A stretch of DNA of 64,000 nucleotides, taken from the NCBI RefSeq assembly GCF_024055665.1, contig NZ_JAMXMC010000002.1, positions 372,001 through 436,000 of the forward strand, given 5' to 3'. The first letter of the stretch is position 1. Each line of letters begins with the position of its first letter. A program made the position numbers and the translations under genes. Under the pieces are notes generated by a model. It was not told the DNA's origin and made no database searches. It saw only the letters and a program-made list of their open reading frames with translations. The DNA comes from Ideonella oryzae. GTDB taxonomy: Bacteria > Pseudomonadota > Gammaproteobacteria > Burkholderiales > Burkholderiaceae_C. This document shows positions 33,182 to 41,456 of the stretch, in pieces.

Positions 33182-34699
33182 ATGACAACCTTTGCCCGCC
33201 TCCGGGCGCGGGGCGTGGCGGTGCTGTTGGCCGCGCTCACCCTTGCCTGTGCATCCACGTCCGCCACTGCCGCCGTGGCCTTGCCTCAGCTCCACATCGA
33301 CACCGGCCAGATCACCGTGTCCGGCCTGTCCTCGGGCGGCTTCATGGCCAATCAGCTGGGCTATGCCTATTCGGGCACCTTCAAGGGTGTGGGGGTGTTC
33401 GCGGGCGGGCCGTACATGTGCGCGGGCCACAGCAACTACACCGCCTGCATGTACAACGCCAGCATCTCCAGCAGCATGCTCAGCACCCTGCAGGCGGACC
33501 TGAACAACTGGAGCGGCACCGCCATCGACCCCCTGGCCAACGTGGCCGGGCAGAAAGTGTTCATGTTTGTGGGCACCAGCGACACCACGGTGGGCCCCAA
33601 GCCCATGAACGCGGTGCAGACCCAGTACACCAGCAACGGGGTGCCCGCCGCCAACCTGAGCTATGTGCAGCGCAGCGGCACGGCGCATGTGTTCCCCACC
33701 GACTTTGCCGCCACCGGCAACAACAGCTGCGGCACCAGCGCCTCGCCCTACATCGCCAACTGCGGCTACGACGGCGCCAAGGCGGTGCTGAGCCAGTTCT
33801 ACGGCACGCTCAACGCCCGCAACGACGCGCCGGCCGCGGCCAACTACATCGAGTTCGACCAGACGCCCTTCACCGCGGGCAACCCCGGCATGGCCGCCAC
33901 CGGCTGGCTCTATGTGCCGGCCAACTGCGCCAGCGGGGCGGTGTGCCGCCTGCATGTGGCCCTGCATGGCTGCCAGCAGAATGTCGCCACGATTGGCGAC
34001 AAGTTCCTGAAGAACACCGGCTACACCCGCTGGGCCGACACCAACAGCATCGTCGTGCTCTTCCCGCAGACGAAGGTGGACAACACCAGCCGCAGCACCG
34101 CCGCCAGCGGCTCGCTGGCCAACCCCAACGGCTGCTGGGACTGGGTGGGCTGGTACGGCGGCAACTTCGCCCAGCGCACCGGCGCGCAGGCGCAGGCCAT
34201 CAAGGCCATGGTGGACCAGGTGGCCTCCGGCTCGGGTGGTGGGGGGGGAGGAGGCGCCCTGCCTGCGCCCACCGGGCTGGTGGCTTCGGGCGCCACCGAC
34301 ACCACCATGACCCTCGGCTGGAACGCGGTCAGCGGCGCGGTGGGCTACCACGTGTTCCGCAACGGCGTGCAGGTGGACACCTCGGCCGTCACCGGCACCA
34401 GCTACGTGGACAGCGGCCTGTCGCCCGCCACCCCCTACAGCTGGACCGTGGCCGCCCTGGACAGCGGCGGCACGCAGGGCGCGCTCTCGGCCGCGGTCAG
34501 CGCCACCACCACCGGGGCCGCCGCCACCTGCTTCACCGCCAGCAACTACGCCCACACCACGGCCGGCCGGGCCCACCAGAGCGGCGGCTACACCTACGCC
34601 AACGGCTCCAACCAGGCCATGGGCCTGTGGAACGTGTTCGTCACCACCACGCTGAAGCAGACGGGGGCCAACTACTACGTGATTGGCAGCTGTCCCTGA
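33182..34699 (+). CDS. Extracellular PHB depolymerase, type II catalytic domain, Fn3 linker and substrate-binding domain
   Basis: Secreted enzyme (505 residues) that hydrolyses extracellular poly(3-hydroxybutyrate). A signal peptide of about 30 residues is followed by the catalytic domain with the lipase box GLSSG (Ser50) near its N-terminus, Asp134 (GTSDTTV), His169 (GTAHVFP) and the oxyanion-hole segment LHGCQQN (His262) C-terminal to the triad. That order is typical of type II depolymerases. A glycine linker (351-358), a fibronectin-III-like domain (about 362-443) and a C-terminal substrate-binding domain (about 450-505, with two Cys) follow. The start at 33182 begins the signal peptide. 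Confidence 0.9.
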   Translation: MTTFARLRARGVAVLLAALTLACASTSATAAVALPQLHIDTGQITVSGLSSGGFMANQLGYAYSGTFKGVGVFAGGPYMCAGHSNYTACMYNASISSSMLSTLQADLNNWSGTAIDPLANVAGQKVFMFVGTSDTTVGPKPMNAVQTQYTSNGVPAANLSYVQRSGTAHVFPTDFAATGNNSCGTSASPYIANCGYDGAKAVLSQFYGTLNARNDAPAAANYIEFDQTPFTAGNPGMAATGWLYVPANCASGAVCRLHVALHGCQQNVATIGDKFLKNTGYTRWADTNSIVVLFPQTKVDNTSRSTAASGSLANPNGCWDWVGWYGGNFAQRTGAQAQAIKAMVDQVASGSGGGGGGGALPAPTGLVASGATDTTMTLGWNAVSGAVGYHVFRNGVQVDTSAVTGTSYVDSGLSPATPYSWTVAALDSGGTQGALSAAVSATTTGAAATCFTASNYAHTTAGRAHQSGGYTYANGSNQAMGLWNVFVTTTLKQTGANYYVIGSCP

Positions 34700-34709
34700 G
34701 GGCCTGTGC

Positions 34710-34738
34710 GGGGCGCGGGCTCTTCTACACTGCGCCCC
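34710..34738. other. Inverted repeat with embedded -10-like TACACT
   Basis: GGGGCGC (34710-34716) and GCGCCCC (34732-34738) flank 15 nt that include TACACT (34726-34731). The right arm ends directly before the ATG of the truncated ORF at 34739. It could be the terminator of the depolymerase gene, the promoter of a leaderless downstream gene, or both. Confidence 0.4.
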
Positions 34739-34837
34739 ATGATCTGCTTGGCCCCAGTGACCCACCAGGACCACGAGAAACTGCTGCAGTTTGAGCAGGA
34801 GAACTTGGCCGTCGGCTCCTGGGGCTGCGTCGGCTGA
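34739..34837 (+). pseudogene. Truncated ORF resembling a GNAT acetyltransferase N-terminus
   Basis: A 32-codon ORF whose first residues, MICLAPVTHQDHEKLLQFEQ, resemble the start of RimI/RimJ-like GNAT acetyltransferases (x-L-R-P-V-x-x-x-D-x-x-x-L-L-x-F-E). After about residue 23 the resemblance ends and the frame stops at 34837. Immediately downstream, base composition falls and a foreign-looking gene begins. The simplest reading is a resident gene whose 3' part was deleted or displaced when the 34.84-38.46 kb block arrived. The family assignment rests on about 20 residues and is tentative. Confidence 0.4.
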
Positions 34838-34844
34838 AAGCCCC
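34821..34844. other. Inverted repeat at the left junction of the low-GC block
   Basis: GGGGCT and AGCCCC flank 12 nt spanning the stop codon of the truncated ORF. It lies exactly where the composition changes. It may be a terminator remnant or a junction feature; no matching repeat was found at the right end near 38456. Confidence 0.25.
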
Positions 34845-34916
34845 GGCGCGCCTCACCAATCCGGTCTCGGTGTGGTGGCTACAGCGCTGCGATTCCGTAC
34901 AGTTTGGACACTCACT

Positions 34917-34940
34917 CACGAGCATGAAATTTCACTCGTG
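34917..34940. promoter_or_regulatory. Compound palindrome upstream of the orphan 1154-residue gene
   Basis: CACGAG (34917-34922) and CTCGTG (34935-34940) are exact reverse complements and enclose the perfect palindrome TGAAATTTCA (34925-34934). The site is 51-74 bp upstream of the GTG start, so it may be an operator or a hairpin controlling this gene. No regulator gene is adjacent. Confidence 0.4.
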
Positions 34941-34990
34941 CGCAGGGTTGCTGCCACTTCCCGACCAGCAGGTGAGAGCAAGAATAGACC

Positions 34991-37900
34991 GTGAGCAATA
35001 CGATGAATCGAATTCCAAGCCTGCACTACTCATTGTTCCAGGCGCGAGCCGTGCTAAGCGCAAGATTCGCTGCATTGCCTTCGATGCCCCGTCCTCACCT
35101 GGGTTTGATGTCTGCCGAACAGGAGACGCCCAGAGACGGGGATCTGCTTGAGCTTTTGCTGAATACGACTTCGAGCAGAAACGATGACGAAGCGACTGCG
35201 CGGCAGGAGTACATGCGCATTCGCTTGGAGGTGGGAGCCGAGCTGCCGGACTTCGACCAAGCGCTGGCGAGGGGATGGTTTCGGCTCATCCAGGGACGGG
35301 TAGTTCCTGCCGTTGCGTTGAGCGACTATTACCTTCGGCACGATGTGCCGTATGCAGAGGCGCTACGGTCTTTTGTCTACTGGCTTAGCGACGTGAAATA
35401 TCAAATCGCGCAGCCAGGCGCACATGTCAGTGCAAGTACCTTTGAAGACTACCTCGTCGCTGGAGCCGAATCGGGGCACAAGCCGCCCGTCCAGACGCCG
35501 ACCTGGATTGCGGCGCGACTTTGGGATGACCAGCCACCAGTCGATCTCGCAACGTGGGCCATGCGCTGGGAAGTGCTCGATTTGGTCCCCCTGATTCCTT
35601 CTGCCGTTTGGTCCGAGCAGGATGCACAGCGGTTCAGGGAGGCTTCACTTCAAGCCCTACGCAATGCCAATCTCCCCACATGGGACCACGTGTCCGTTGC
35701 CGAAAGCCTGCGGGCCTCCGGGGACATGCAAGAGCTGGTACCTATCGAAGTGAAGCCTGATCTGCTGGGACGCGTCCTCGCTCGTACGCGCGCTCACTAC
35801 GGGACCGACCTCTATGAGGCGCATGCGCTCTGCGCACTCATGAGAGTACTGGTGCTTGAGCTGGCGCATGTCGAGGCTGGACCGGTCCCTTCCAAGATGA
35901 CTCAGGAACTGGTCGCGCTGGCGACGTGCCATCCTGAACTTTGCGACGTGCTGATTGACTGCTGCCTACAAGCGCCGCAGGTCCTTGCCGACCTCATTTT
36001 CTGTCCGCCTGCAGCGGGTCTGGTCTGCCACCTGGTCGCTACATGGCATGTGCAGTTCCAGATCGACCGGGACTATCGCAATGAGGCTGCCGACTCGGTG
36101 CAAGCGTCATTGTTGGCGGACTGCCTGGAGGTTCTCCGGTATCACTTTGTTCAGGGCGACGTAGCTCCGGCTGAATCCGCGCGCTTGCTGATCGTGATGC
36201 AGGAGCACGATTGCGGGGGGAGTGATGGCGTGCCTTTGCTACCCATTGGCCTAGACCACCTGCGTGGACTGCCCGTGGATATCAAGCGGCAAGTTCGCCA
36301 GTCACTTATAGAAATGGCAAGCGCCCAGGCCACCTCCCTGGAGTTTGCGGTCATGCTGAAGGCCGTTGCCGTGGTGGGTGAGTCGTTGCCTCCTGCAGAA
36401 GCGGAGACCGTGGCTTCTGCTTATCGAAAGGCATTCCATGCAAAGGAACGGGCCGATACACGATGGGTAGACGTTACGGGCGCGGCCGCGCTGGCCCGAC
36501 TGGCAATGGATCACGGCCACCTCCAACCCAGGATCTTCTATCCCCTCGACTTGCAGGCCGAACTGGCTCGTCGACCGGACGATGTCGTGGGTCTGGGTTT
36601 GTCCATGCGTGAGCAGATACGAATGCTGAGCCGTGCGGTGGTGGGCTACCCCGAAAGCGTACCTGGCGACCTCGTCGAAGCATTGGCTTTGGCGATCCAG
36701 GCTGGGGCGAGTAATCGCCCGGACAGGGGCCGGGTCGACGCCTTCACATTCCAGCTGGACAACCAGGTCCGAGGTCGGCAAGGGCCGCGTCTGGAGTCAG
36801 ATTTGATCGAGGCCGTGAACAGGCTGGAGGTCCCTGCTCAACAAGAGCGCCTCGTAAAGGCGCTCCTGCTGGTCGAGGATCCTCTGATACTGGCCATGTT
36901 GCTGCCCCGTGTGCCGGCGGTGTACCGAGAGCGCATTGTTGCCCGGTTGCGGGTATTGACACCCGACGAAGCTAGCCGTGCAGCGTTCGTCACACAAGCG
37001 TCGGAGCGCGGGCAAGCGCTTCTGGATGCAGGGCTTCCTGAGCTTGCCAGTGCATATCTGCGAGAGGCCCAAGAAGCGCAACGTGGAAGAAATCTTCCCG
37101 CGTTGGCCGTGCAGACCCTGAATCAGCAATTGCAGATCCACTACCTGAGCGGCACGTTTGATGCGGTTGCATCAGCCAAGATTCCAGACGGTCTGCGGCC
37201 GGAACACCAGGCCGAGGCGCAGAGAACACTGGATTTCTTCCGCGCGTTGGTGTGCCTCAAGAACGAGCCACCCGAAGCCTTGAAAGCTGCAGGGATTTTT
37301 CACAGCCTGTATCGGCAGCACCCGTTGCCTGCATACGCGATCAACCTGCTCGCCGCACGTGTGGTCAAGCTCCTCGGGGAGAACCTGTTTCGTGTCGTGG
37401 TCGGGGAGGATGCTGAGATGGCCCGCCTCGCAATTGATGAGGCTGACCGGGCCATTCCTTCTATCAAGGGACTCAGCGACATGTCCCGCGCCATCCATGT
37501 GCCAAATTGCGCAGCCATGCTGCTGGCCGTTGGGCGCCCCAGGGAGGCCATGAATCGCCTCAAGGAACTTGCGTCTGTGGAGCGCACCGCCGAGAGCACG
37601 GCATTCGAGGCGGTGGCCAGCGCGAGGCTTGGCGAGCCGGATCGTGCCCGTGCGTTGATTCGGTCAGGCAGGGAGCGCTACGGCGACGCATCGCTGCTCG
37701 TCGGGGCCGAGAGCCACATCGATCATTCGGCCGGCTTTGGCGCGCCTCCCCTCGTGCTTTTCAAACAGGAGGCGGCGGTCCAGTTGCGCGCAGCCATGCG
37801 TTCATTCATGGAGCTCCCCGCTTCGGAGCAGGCAGAAGTTCTGATGGGGCCACCCTTGGCATTGGAGAAGCTGCTGACGGCAGCCTTTCAGGACGCGCTC

Positions 37901-38455
37901 GCCGCTTTTCAGCGAACGCTGTCATTCCTCAAGCTCGACAGGCATACGGAATTCGATGAAGACGACTTCAATGGCATCGTCGCCGAGTTGGTCGAGGCGC
38001 GACTCGAAGGAAGTTTGGGTTGGCAGGCGCACGAGCAGTCACCGGGCGGCTACACGGAGAAGGGCAATGCCGGAAGGCGTGACTTCGTGGTCCGTCGCCG
38101 AGGCGTAGACATCACCGTTTTCGAGGCGCTGAAAGCATCGCAGCCTAACGACAAGCGGATTTCTGCACATCTCCACAAGCTCCTTGGCTACTCTTGGGCC
38201 GACATCCTCTTCCATGTCACCTACAGCAATCGCAAGGACGTCTCAGAGATGCGCACTGCAGTCGAAGAGGTGGCAAGGCGTCCACCTCCGGGCACAACGT
38301 ATCAATGCCAATCGGCGATACCCGCCGACGGGGCAAGGCCCGGCGCTGTCAGGGGAAGCTATCGCAGGAATGGAGACGATGTCACAGTCATCTTCTTTGT
38401 GATCGACATGCGAGAGGATGGTTTGCGAGCTGCGGTGGGGGCGCCAGCTTTGTAG
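34991..38455 (+). CDS. Large orphan protein, helical repeats plus nuclease-like C-terminal domain (putative defence factor)
   Basis: A 1154-residue protein I do not recognise as a named family. Residues about 60-980 look all-alpha with repeated helix pairs; about 838-905 (LLAVGRPREAMNRLKEL and following) look TPR-like. No P-loop, signal peptide or membrane segment is seen. The C-terminal domain (about 990-1110) has a D at 1031 (GRRDFVV) and E1045-A-L-K1048 in VDITVFEALK, then HLHKLLGY, a layout reminiscent of PD-(D/E)XK-type nuclease modules at the ends of bacterial defence proteins. GC content and codon use are clearly lower than in neighbours. Start GTG 34991 or ATG 35003 (MNRIPSLHYS). It is convergent with hmgL, 13 bp apart. 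Function is inferred only. Confidence 0.8.
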   Translation: MSNTMNRIPSLHYSLFQARAVLSARFAALPSMPRPHLGLMSAEQETPRDGDLLELLLNTTSSRNDDEATARQEYMRIRLEVGAELPDFDQALARGWFRLIQGRVVPAVALSDYYLRHDVPYAEALRSFVYWLSDVKYQIAQPGAHVSASTFEDYLVAGAESGHKPPVQTPTWIAARLWDDQPPVDLATWAMRWEVLDLVPLIPSAVWSEQDAQRFREASLQALRNANLPTWDHVSVAESLRASGDMQELVPIEVKPDLLGRVLARTRAHYGTDLYEAHALCALMRVLVLELAHVEAGPVPSKMTQELVALATCHPELCDVLIDCCLQAPQVLADLIFCPPAAGLVCHLVATWHVQFQIDRDYRNEAADSVQASLLADCLEVLRYHFVQGDVAPAESARLLIVMQEHDCGGSDGVPLLPIGLDHLRGLPVDIKRQVRQSLIEMASAQATSLEFAVMLKAVAVVGESLPPAEAETVASAYRKAFHAKERADTRWVDVTGAAALARLAMDHGHLQPRIFYPLDLQAELARRPDDVVGLGLSMREQIRMLSRAVVGYPESVPGDLVEALALAIQAGASNRPDRGRVDAFTFQLDNQVRGRQGPRLESDLIEAVNRLEVPAQQERLVKALLLVEDPLILAMLLPRVPAVYRERIVARLRVLTPDEASRAAFVTQASERGQALLDAGLPELASAYLREAQEAQRGRNLPALAVQTLNQQLQIHYLSGTFDAVASAKIPDGLRPEHQAEAQRTLDFFRALVCLKNEPPEALKAAGIFHSLYRQHPLPAYAINLLAARVVKLLGENLFRVVVGEDAEMARLAIDEADRAIPSIKGLSDMSRAIHVPNCAAMLLAVGRPREAMNRLKELASVERTAESTAFEAVASARLGEPDRARALIRSGRERYGDASLLVGAESHIDHSAGFGAPPLVLFKQEAAVQLRAAMRSFMELPASEQAEVLMGPPLALEKLLTAAFQDALAAFQRTLSFLKLDRHTEFDEDDFNGIVAELVEARLEGSLGWQAHEQSPGGYTEKGNAGRRDFVVRRRGVDITVFEALKASQPNDKRISAHLHKLLGYSWADILFHVTYSNRKDVSEMRTAVEEVARRPPPGTTYQCQSAIPADGARPGAVRGSYRRNGDDVTVIFFVIDMREDGLRAAVGAPAL

Positions 38456-38468
38456 CGCGTGCGAGCCT

Positions 38469-39410
38469 TCAGGCGCCCCGCTTGGCCAGCAGCGCCCGCG
38501 CCGTGCGCGAGCCGTTGACCTGGCCCAGCGCCTCGCGGATGAACGCGCCAGCGTCGATCAACGCGTCCAGGTCGATGCCGGTGTCGATGCCCAGGCCGTG
38601 CAGCAGGTAGACCACGTCCTCGGTGGCCACGTTGCCGGTGGCGCCCTTGGCGTAGGGGCAGCCGCCCAGGCCGGAGACGCTGGCATCGAAGGTGTGGATG
38701 CCCAGCTCCAGACTGGCGTAGACGTTGGCCAGGGCCATGCCGTAGGTGTCGTGGAAATGGCCGCTCACCTCCGCCAGCGGGAAGTGGCGCAGCGCGGCTT
38801 CCAGCGCGCGCTGCACCTGGCGCGGGGTGCCCACGCCGATGGTGTCGGCCACGCCCACGTGCTGCACGCCGATGCCGGCCATCAGCCGGGCCACCAGTTC
38901 CACCCGCTCGGGGGCGATGGCGCCCTCATAGGGGCAGCCCACCGCGCAGGAGATGGCGCCGCGCACCTTGACGCCCACGGCGCGGGCGGCTGCCACCACT
39001 GGCGCGAAGCGCTCGATGGATTCGGCGATGGAGCAGTTGATGTTCTTCTGGCTGAAGGCCTCGCTGGCGGCGCCGAAGACGACGATCTCGTCCGGCCGCG
39101 TGGCAGCGGCTGCTTCCCAGCCCTTCAGGTTGGGCGTCAGCACCGAGTAGCGCGCGCCGGCCTGGCGCTGCACGCCGGCCATCACCTCGGCGTTGTCGGC
39201 CATCTGCGGCACCCACTTCGGGCTGACGAAGCTGGTGACCTCGATCTCGCGCAGGCCGGCGGACTGCAGGCGGTGGACGAGCTCAATCTTGGTGGCGGCC
39301 GGGACGGTCTGCTTTTCGTTCTGCAGGCCGTCGCGCGGGCCCACCTCGACCAGGGTGACGCGGGCGGGGAGATGGGCGGTGGAAACAGCGGTCGTGCTCA
39401 TGGGCTTCAT
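38469..39410 (-). CDS. mvaB: Hydroxymethylglutaryl-CoA lyase
   Basis: Last step of leucine degradation: splits HMG-CoA into acetoacetate and acetyl-CoA. The 313 residues form a TIM barrel with the entry VTLVEVGPRDGLQNEKQ (metal and substrate residues R and D), EVTSFVSPKWVPQMAD, SGHFHDTYGMALAN (metal-binding HxH) and GLGGCPYAKGATGNVATED, the signature with the catalytic Cys. The start at 39410 overlaps the mccA stop by 4 bp (ATGA), which implies translational coupling; the alternative ATG at 39401 would lose it. It is last in the liu operon. Confidence 0.95.
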   Translation of the reverse strand: MKPMSTTAVSTAHLPARVTLVEVGPRDGLQNEKQTVPAATKIELVHRLQSAGLREIEVTSFVSPKWVPQMADNAEVMAGVQRQAGARYSVLTPNLKGWEAAAATRPDEIVVFGAASEAFSQKNINCSIAESIERFAPVVAAARAVGVKVRGAISCAVGCPYEGAIAPERVELVARLMAGIGVQHVGVADTIGVGTPRQVQRALEAALRHFPLAEVSGHFHDTYGMALANVYASLELGIHTFDASVSGLGGCPYAKGATGNVATEDVVYLLHGLGIDTGIDLDALIDAGAFIREALGQVNGSRTARALLAKRGA

Positions 39411-41425
39411 TCTCCCGCCAGCGTGAGCAGCGCGGCGCCTTCGCTCACCTGGTCGCCCACGGCGTAGAGCAGCTCGCCCACCACACCATCGCGCGGGGCG
39501 TGCAGCGTGTGTTCCATCTTCATCGCCTCCATCACCGCCAGCGGCTGGCCGGCCGTGACGCTGGCGCCGGCCTGCACCAGCAGGGCCACCACCTTGCCGG
39601 GCATGGGCGCGGTCAGCGAGCCGCCGCCGCCGGACTGGTCGGCCGCGTGGGCGATGGGGTCGTACTCGGTCAGCTCCAGGCTGCCGTGCTCGCCGAACAC
39701 CGCCAGCGTCTCTCCGGCTGCGTGCACGGCCAGCACGTGGCGCTGGCCGGCCAGCAGCACCTCGTAGCGCTGCTCGCCCAGCGCGCGCCAGTGCAGCGGC
39801 CAGTGCTGGTCGGCCAGGCTCAGGCGCAGCGCGCCGTCGTGCAGGCGCGCCAGCGTGAAGCCGTGGTGCTCGCCGCCCAGGGCCAGGTCGATGCGGCGGC
39901 GCGCGCCGCCGTGCAGGCGCCAGCCGTCGCGACGGCTCCAGGGGTCGGTGCCTTCCAGCGTCTGCTCGTGGTGCAGCTGGTGGGCCACCACACCCGCGGC
40001 GGCCACCTCCAGCGGCAGGCCGGCGTGGCCGAACAGGGCGGGGCGTTCGCGCTCGATCAGCGCGGTGTCCAGGTCGGCGGTGGCGAAGGCGCGGCTGCCC
40101 ACCACGCGGCGCAGGAAGGCCACGTTGGTCGCCAGGCCGACGATGCGGGTGTCGCGCAGCGCGGCGTCTAGCCGGGCCAGGGCCTGGGCGCGGTCTTCGC
40201 CCCAGACGATGAGCTTGGCCACCATCGAGTCGTAGTGCGGGCTGATGGCGTCGCCCTCGCGCACGCCGGCATCCACCCGCACCGGGGCGGGCGTCAGCGC
40301 ATCGCCCCCGCGCTGGAAGGCCGCGTGGGCGGGCCAGCGCAGCACCTGCAGCGTGCCGGTGGCGGGCAGGAAGCCGGCGTCCGGGTTCTCGGCGCAGATG
40401 CGGGCCTCGATGGCGTGGCCGTGGATGCGCAGTTCGTCCTGCCGGCGCGGCAGCGGCTGGCCGGCGGCCACGCGCAGTTGCCATTCCACCAGGTCCAGGC
40501 CAGTGATGGCCTCGGTCACCGGGTGTTCCACCTGCAGGCGGGTGTTCATCTCCATGAAGTAGAAGCGGATGTCGCCGTCGTCACGCTCCTCGGCAATGAA
40601 CTCCACCGTGCCCGCGCCCACATAGCCCACGGCCTGGGCGGCGGCCACGGCGGTGGCGCCCATCTCTGCGCGGCGCTCGGCCGACAGTCCGGGGGCGGGG
40701 GCCTCTTCCAGCACCTTCTGGTGGCGGCGCTGCACCGAGCAGTCGCGCTCGAACAGGTAGACGCACTGGCCCTGGGTGTCGGCGAAGACCTGGATCTCGA
40801 TGTGGCGCGGGCGGGTGACGTAGCGCTCCACCAGCACATGGTCGTTGCCGAAGCTGGCGGCGGCTTCGCGCTGGCAGGAGGCCAGGGCGGCGACGAAGTC
40901 CTCGGCGCGGTCCACCCGGCGCATGCCGCGGCCACCGCCACCGGCGCTGGCCTTGATCAGCACCGGAAAGCCGATGGCCTCGGCCTGGCCCAGCAGGAAC
41001 TGCGGGTCGTTGTTGTCACCGTGGTAGCCGGGCACCAGCGGCACACCGGCTTCGGCCATCAGGGCCTTGGCGGCGGCCTTGCTGCCCATGGCGGCAATGG
41101 CCTCGGGCGGCGGGCCGATGAAGACCAGGCCGGCCTCGGCGCAGGCGCGGGCGAAGTCCTCGTTCTCGCTCAGGAAGCCGTAGCCCGGGTGCACGGCCTG
41201 GGCGCCGCTGGCCTTGGCCGCCTCGAGGATGCGCTGCCACTGCAGGTAGCTGTCCTTGGCGGCGTGGCCGCCGATGGGCACGGCCTCGTCGCAGGCGCCC
41301 ACATGAGCGGCCTGGGCGTCGGCCTCGGAATAGACGGCCACGGTGCGCACGCCCAGGCGGCGCGCGGTCTGCGCCACACGGCAGGCGATTTCGCCTCGGT
41401 TCGCAATGAGAATTTTCTTGAACAT
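39407..41425 (-). CDS. mccA: Methylcrotonyl-CoA carboxylase, biotin-containing alpha subunit
   Basis: Carboxylates 3-methylcrotonyl-CoA with the beta subunit in leucine catabolism. The 672 residues include a biotin carboxylase domain (about 1-450: KILIANRGEIACRVAQTARR, HPGYGFLSEN, KASAGGGGRGMR, FMEMNTRLQVEHPVTE), a middle BT domain and a biotinyl domain with EAMKMEH, Lys636 being the biotin acceptor. The start at 41425 (MFKKILIANRG) follows a GAGGCACC site; an upstream ATG at 41440 is less likely. It overlaps hmgL by 4 bp. Confidence 0.95.
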   Translation of the reverse strand: MFKKILIANRGEIACRVAQTARRLGVRTVAVYSEADAQAAHVGACDEAVPIGGHAAKDSYLQWQRILEAAKASGAQAVHPGYGFLSENEDFARACAEAGLVFIGPPPEAIAAMGSKAAAKALMAEAGVPLVPGYHGDNNDPQFLLGQAEAIGFPVLIKASAGGGGRGMRRVDRAEDFVAALASCQREAAASFGNDHVLVERYVTRPRHIEIQVFADTQGQCVYLFERDCSVQRRHQKVLEEAPAPGLSAERRAEMGATAVAAAQAVGYVGAGTVEFIAEERDDGDIRFYFMEMNTRLQVEHPVTEAITGLDLVEWQLRVAAGQPLPRRQDELRIHGHAIEARICAENPDAGFLPATGTLQVLRWPAHAAFQRGGDALTPAPVRVDAGVREGDAISPHYDSMVAKLIVWGEDRAQALARLDAALRDTRIVGLATNVAFLRRVVGSRAFATADLDTALIERERPALFGHAGLPLEVAAAGVVAHQLHHEQTLEGTDPWSRRDGWRLHGGARRRIDLALGGEHHGFTLARLHDGALRLSLADQHWPLHWRALGEQRYEVLLAGQRHVLAVHAAGETLAVFGEHGSLELTEYDPIAHAADQSGGGGSLTAPMPGKVVALLVQAGASVTAGQPLAVMEAMKMEHTLHAPRDGVVGELLYAVGDQVSEGAALLTLAGE

Positions 41426-41456
41426 GGTGCCTCGGCTCAATCGGGGTGGGCTGCGC

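Noticed and set aside
34791-35151. Short overlapping ORFs at the left end of the low-GC block
   Set aside because: They lack ribosome-binding sites and family features and overlap the start of the 1154-residue gene; likely chance frames.
34800-38470. Direct repeats or a tRNA attachment site flanking the low-GC block
   Set aside because: I compared the two junctions by eye and found no shared direct repeat, no integrase and no tRNA, so a site-specific element is not supported.
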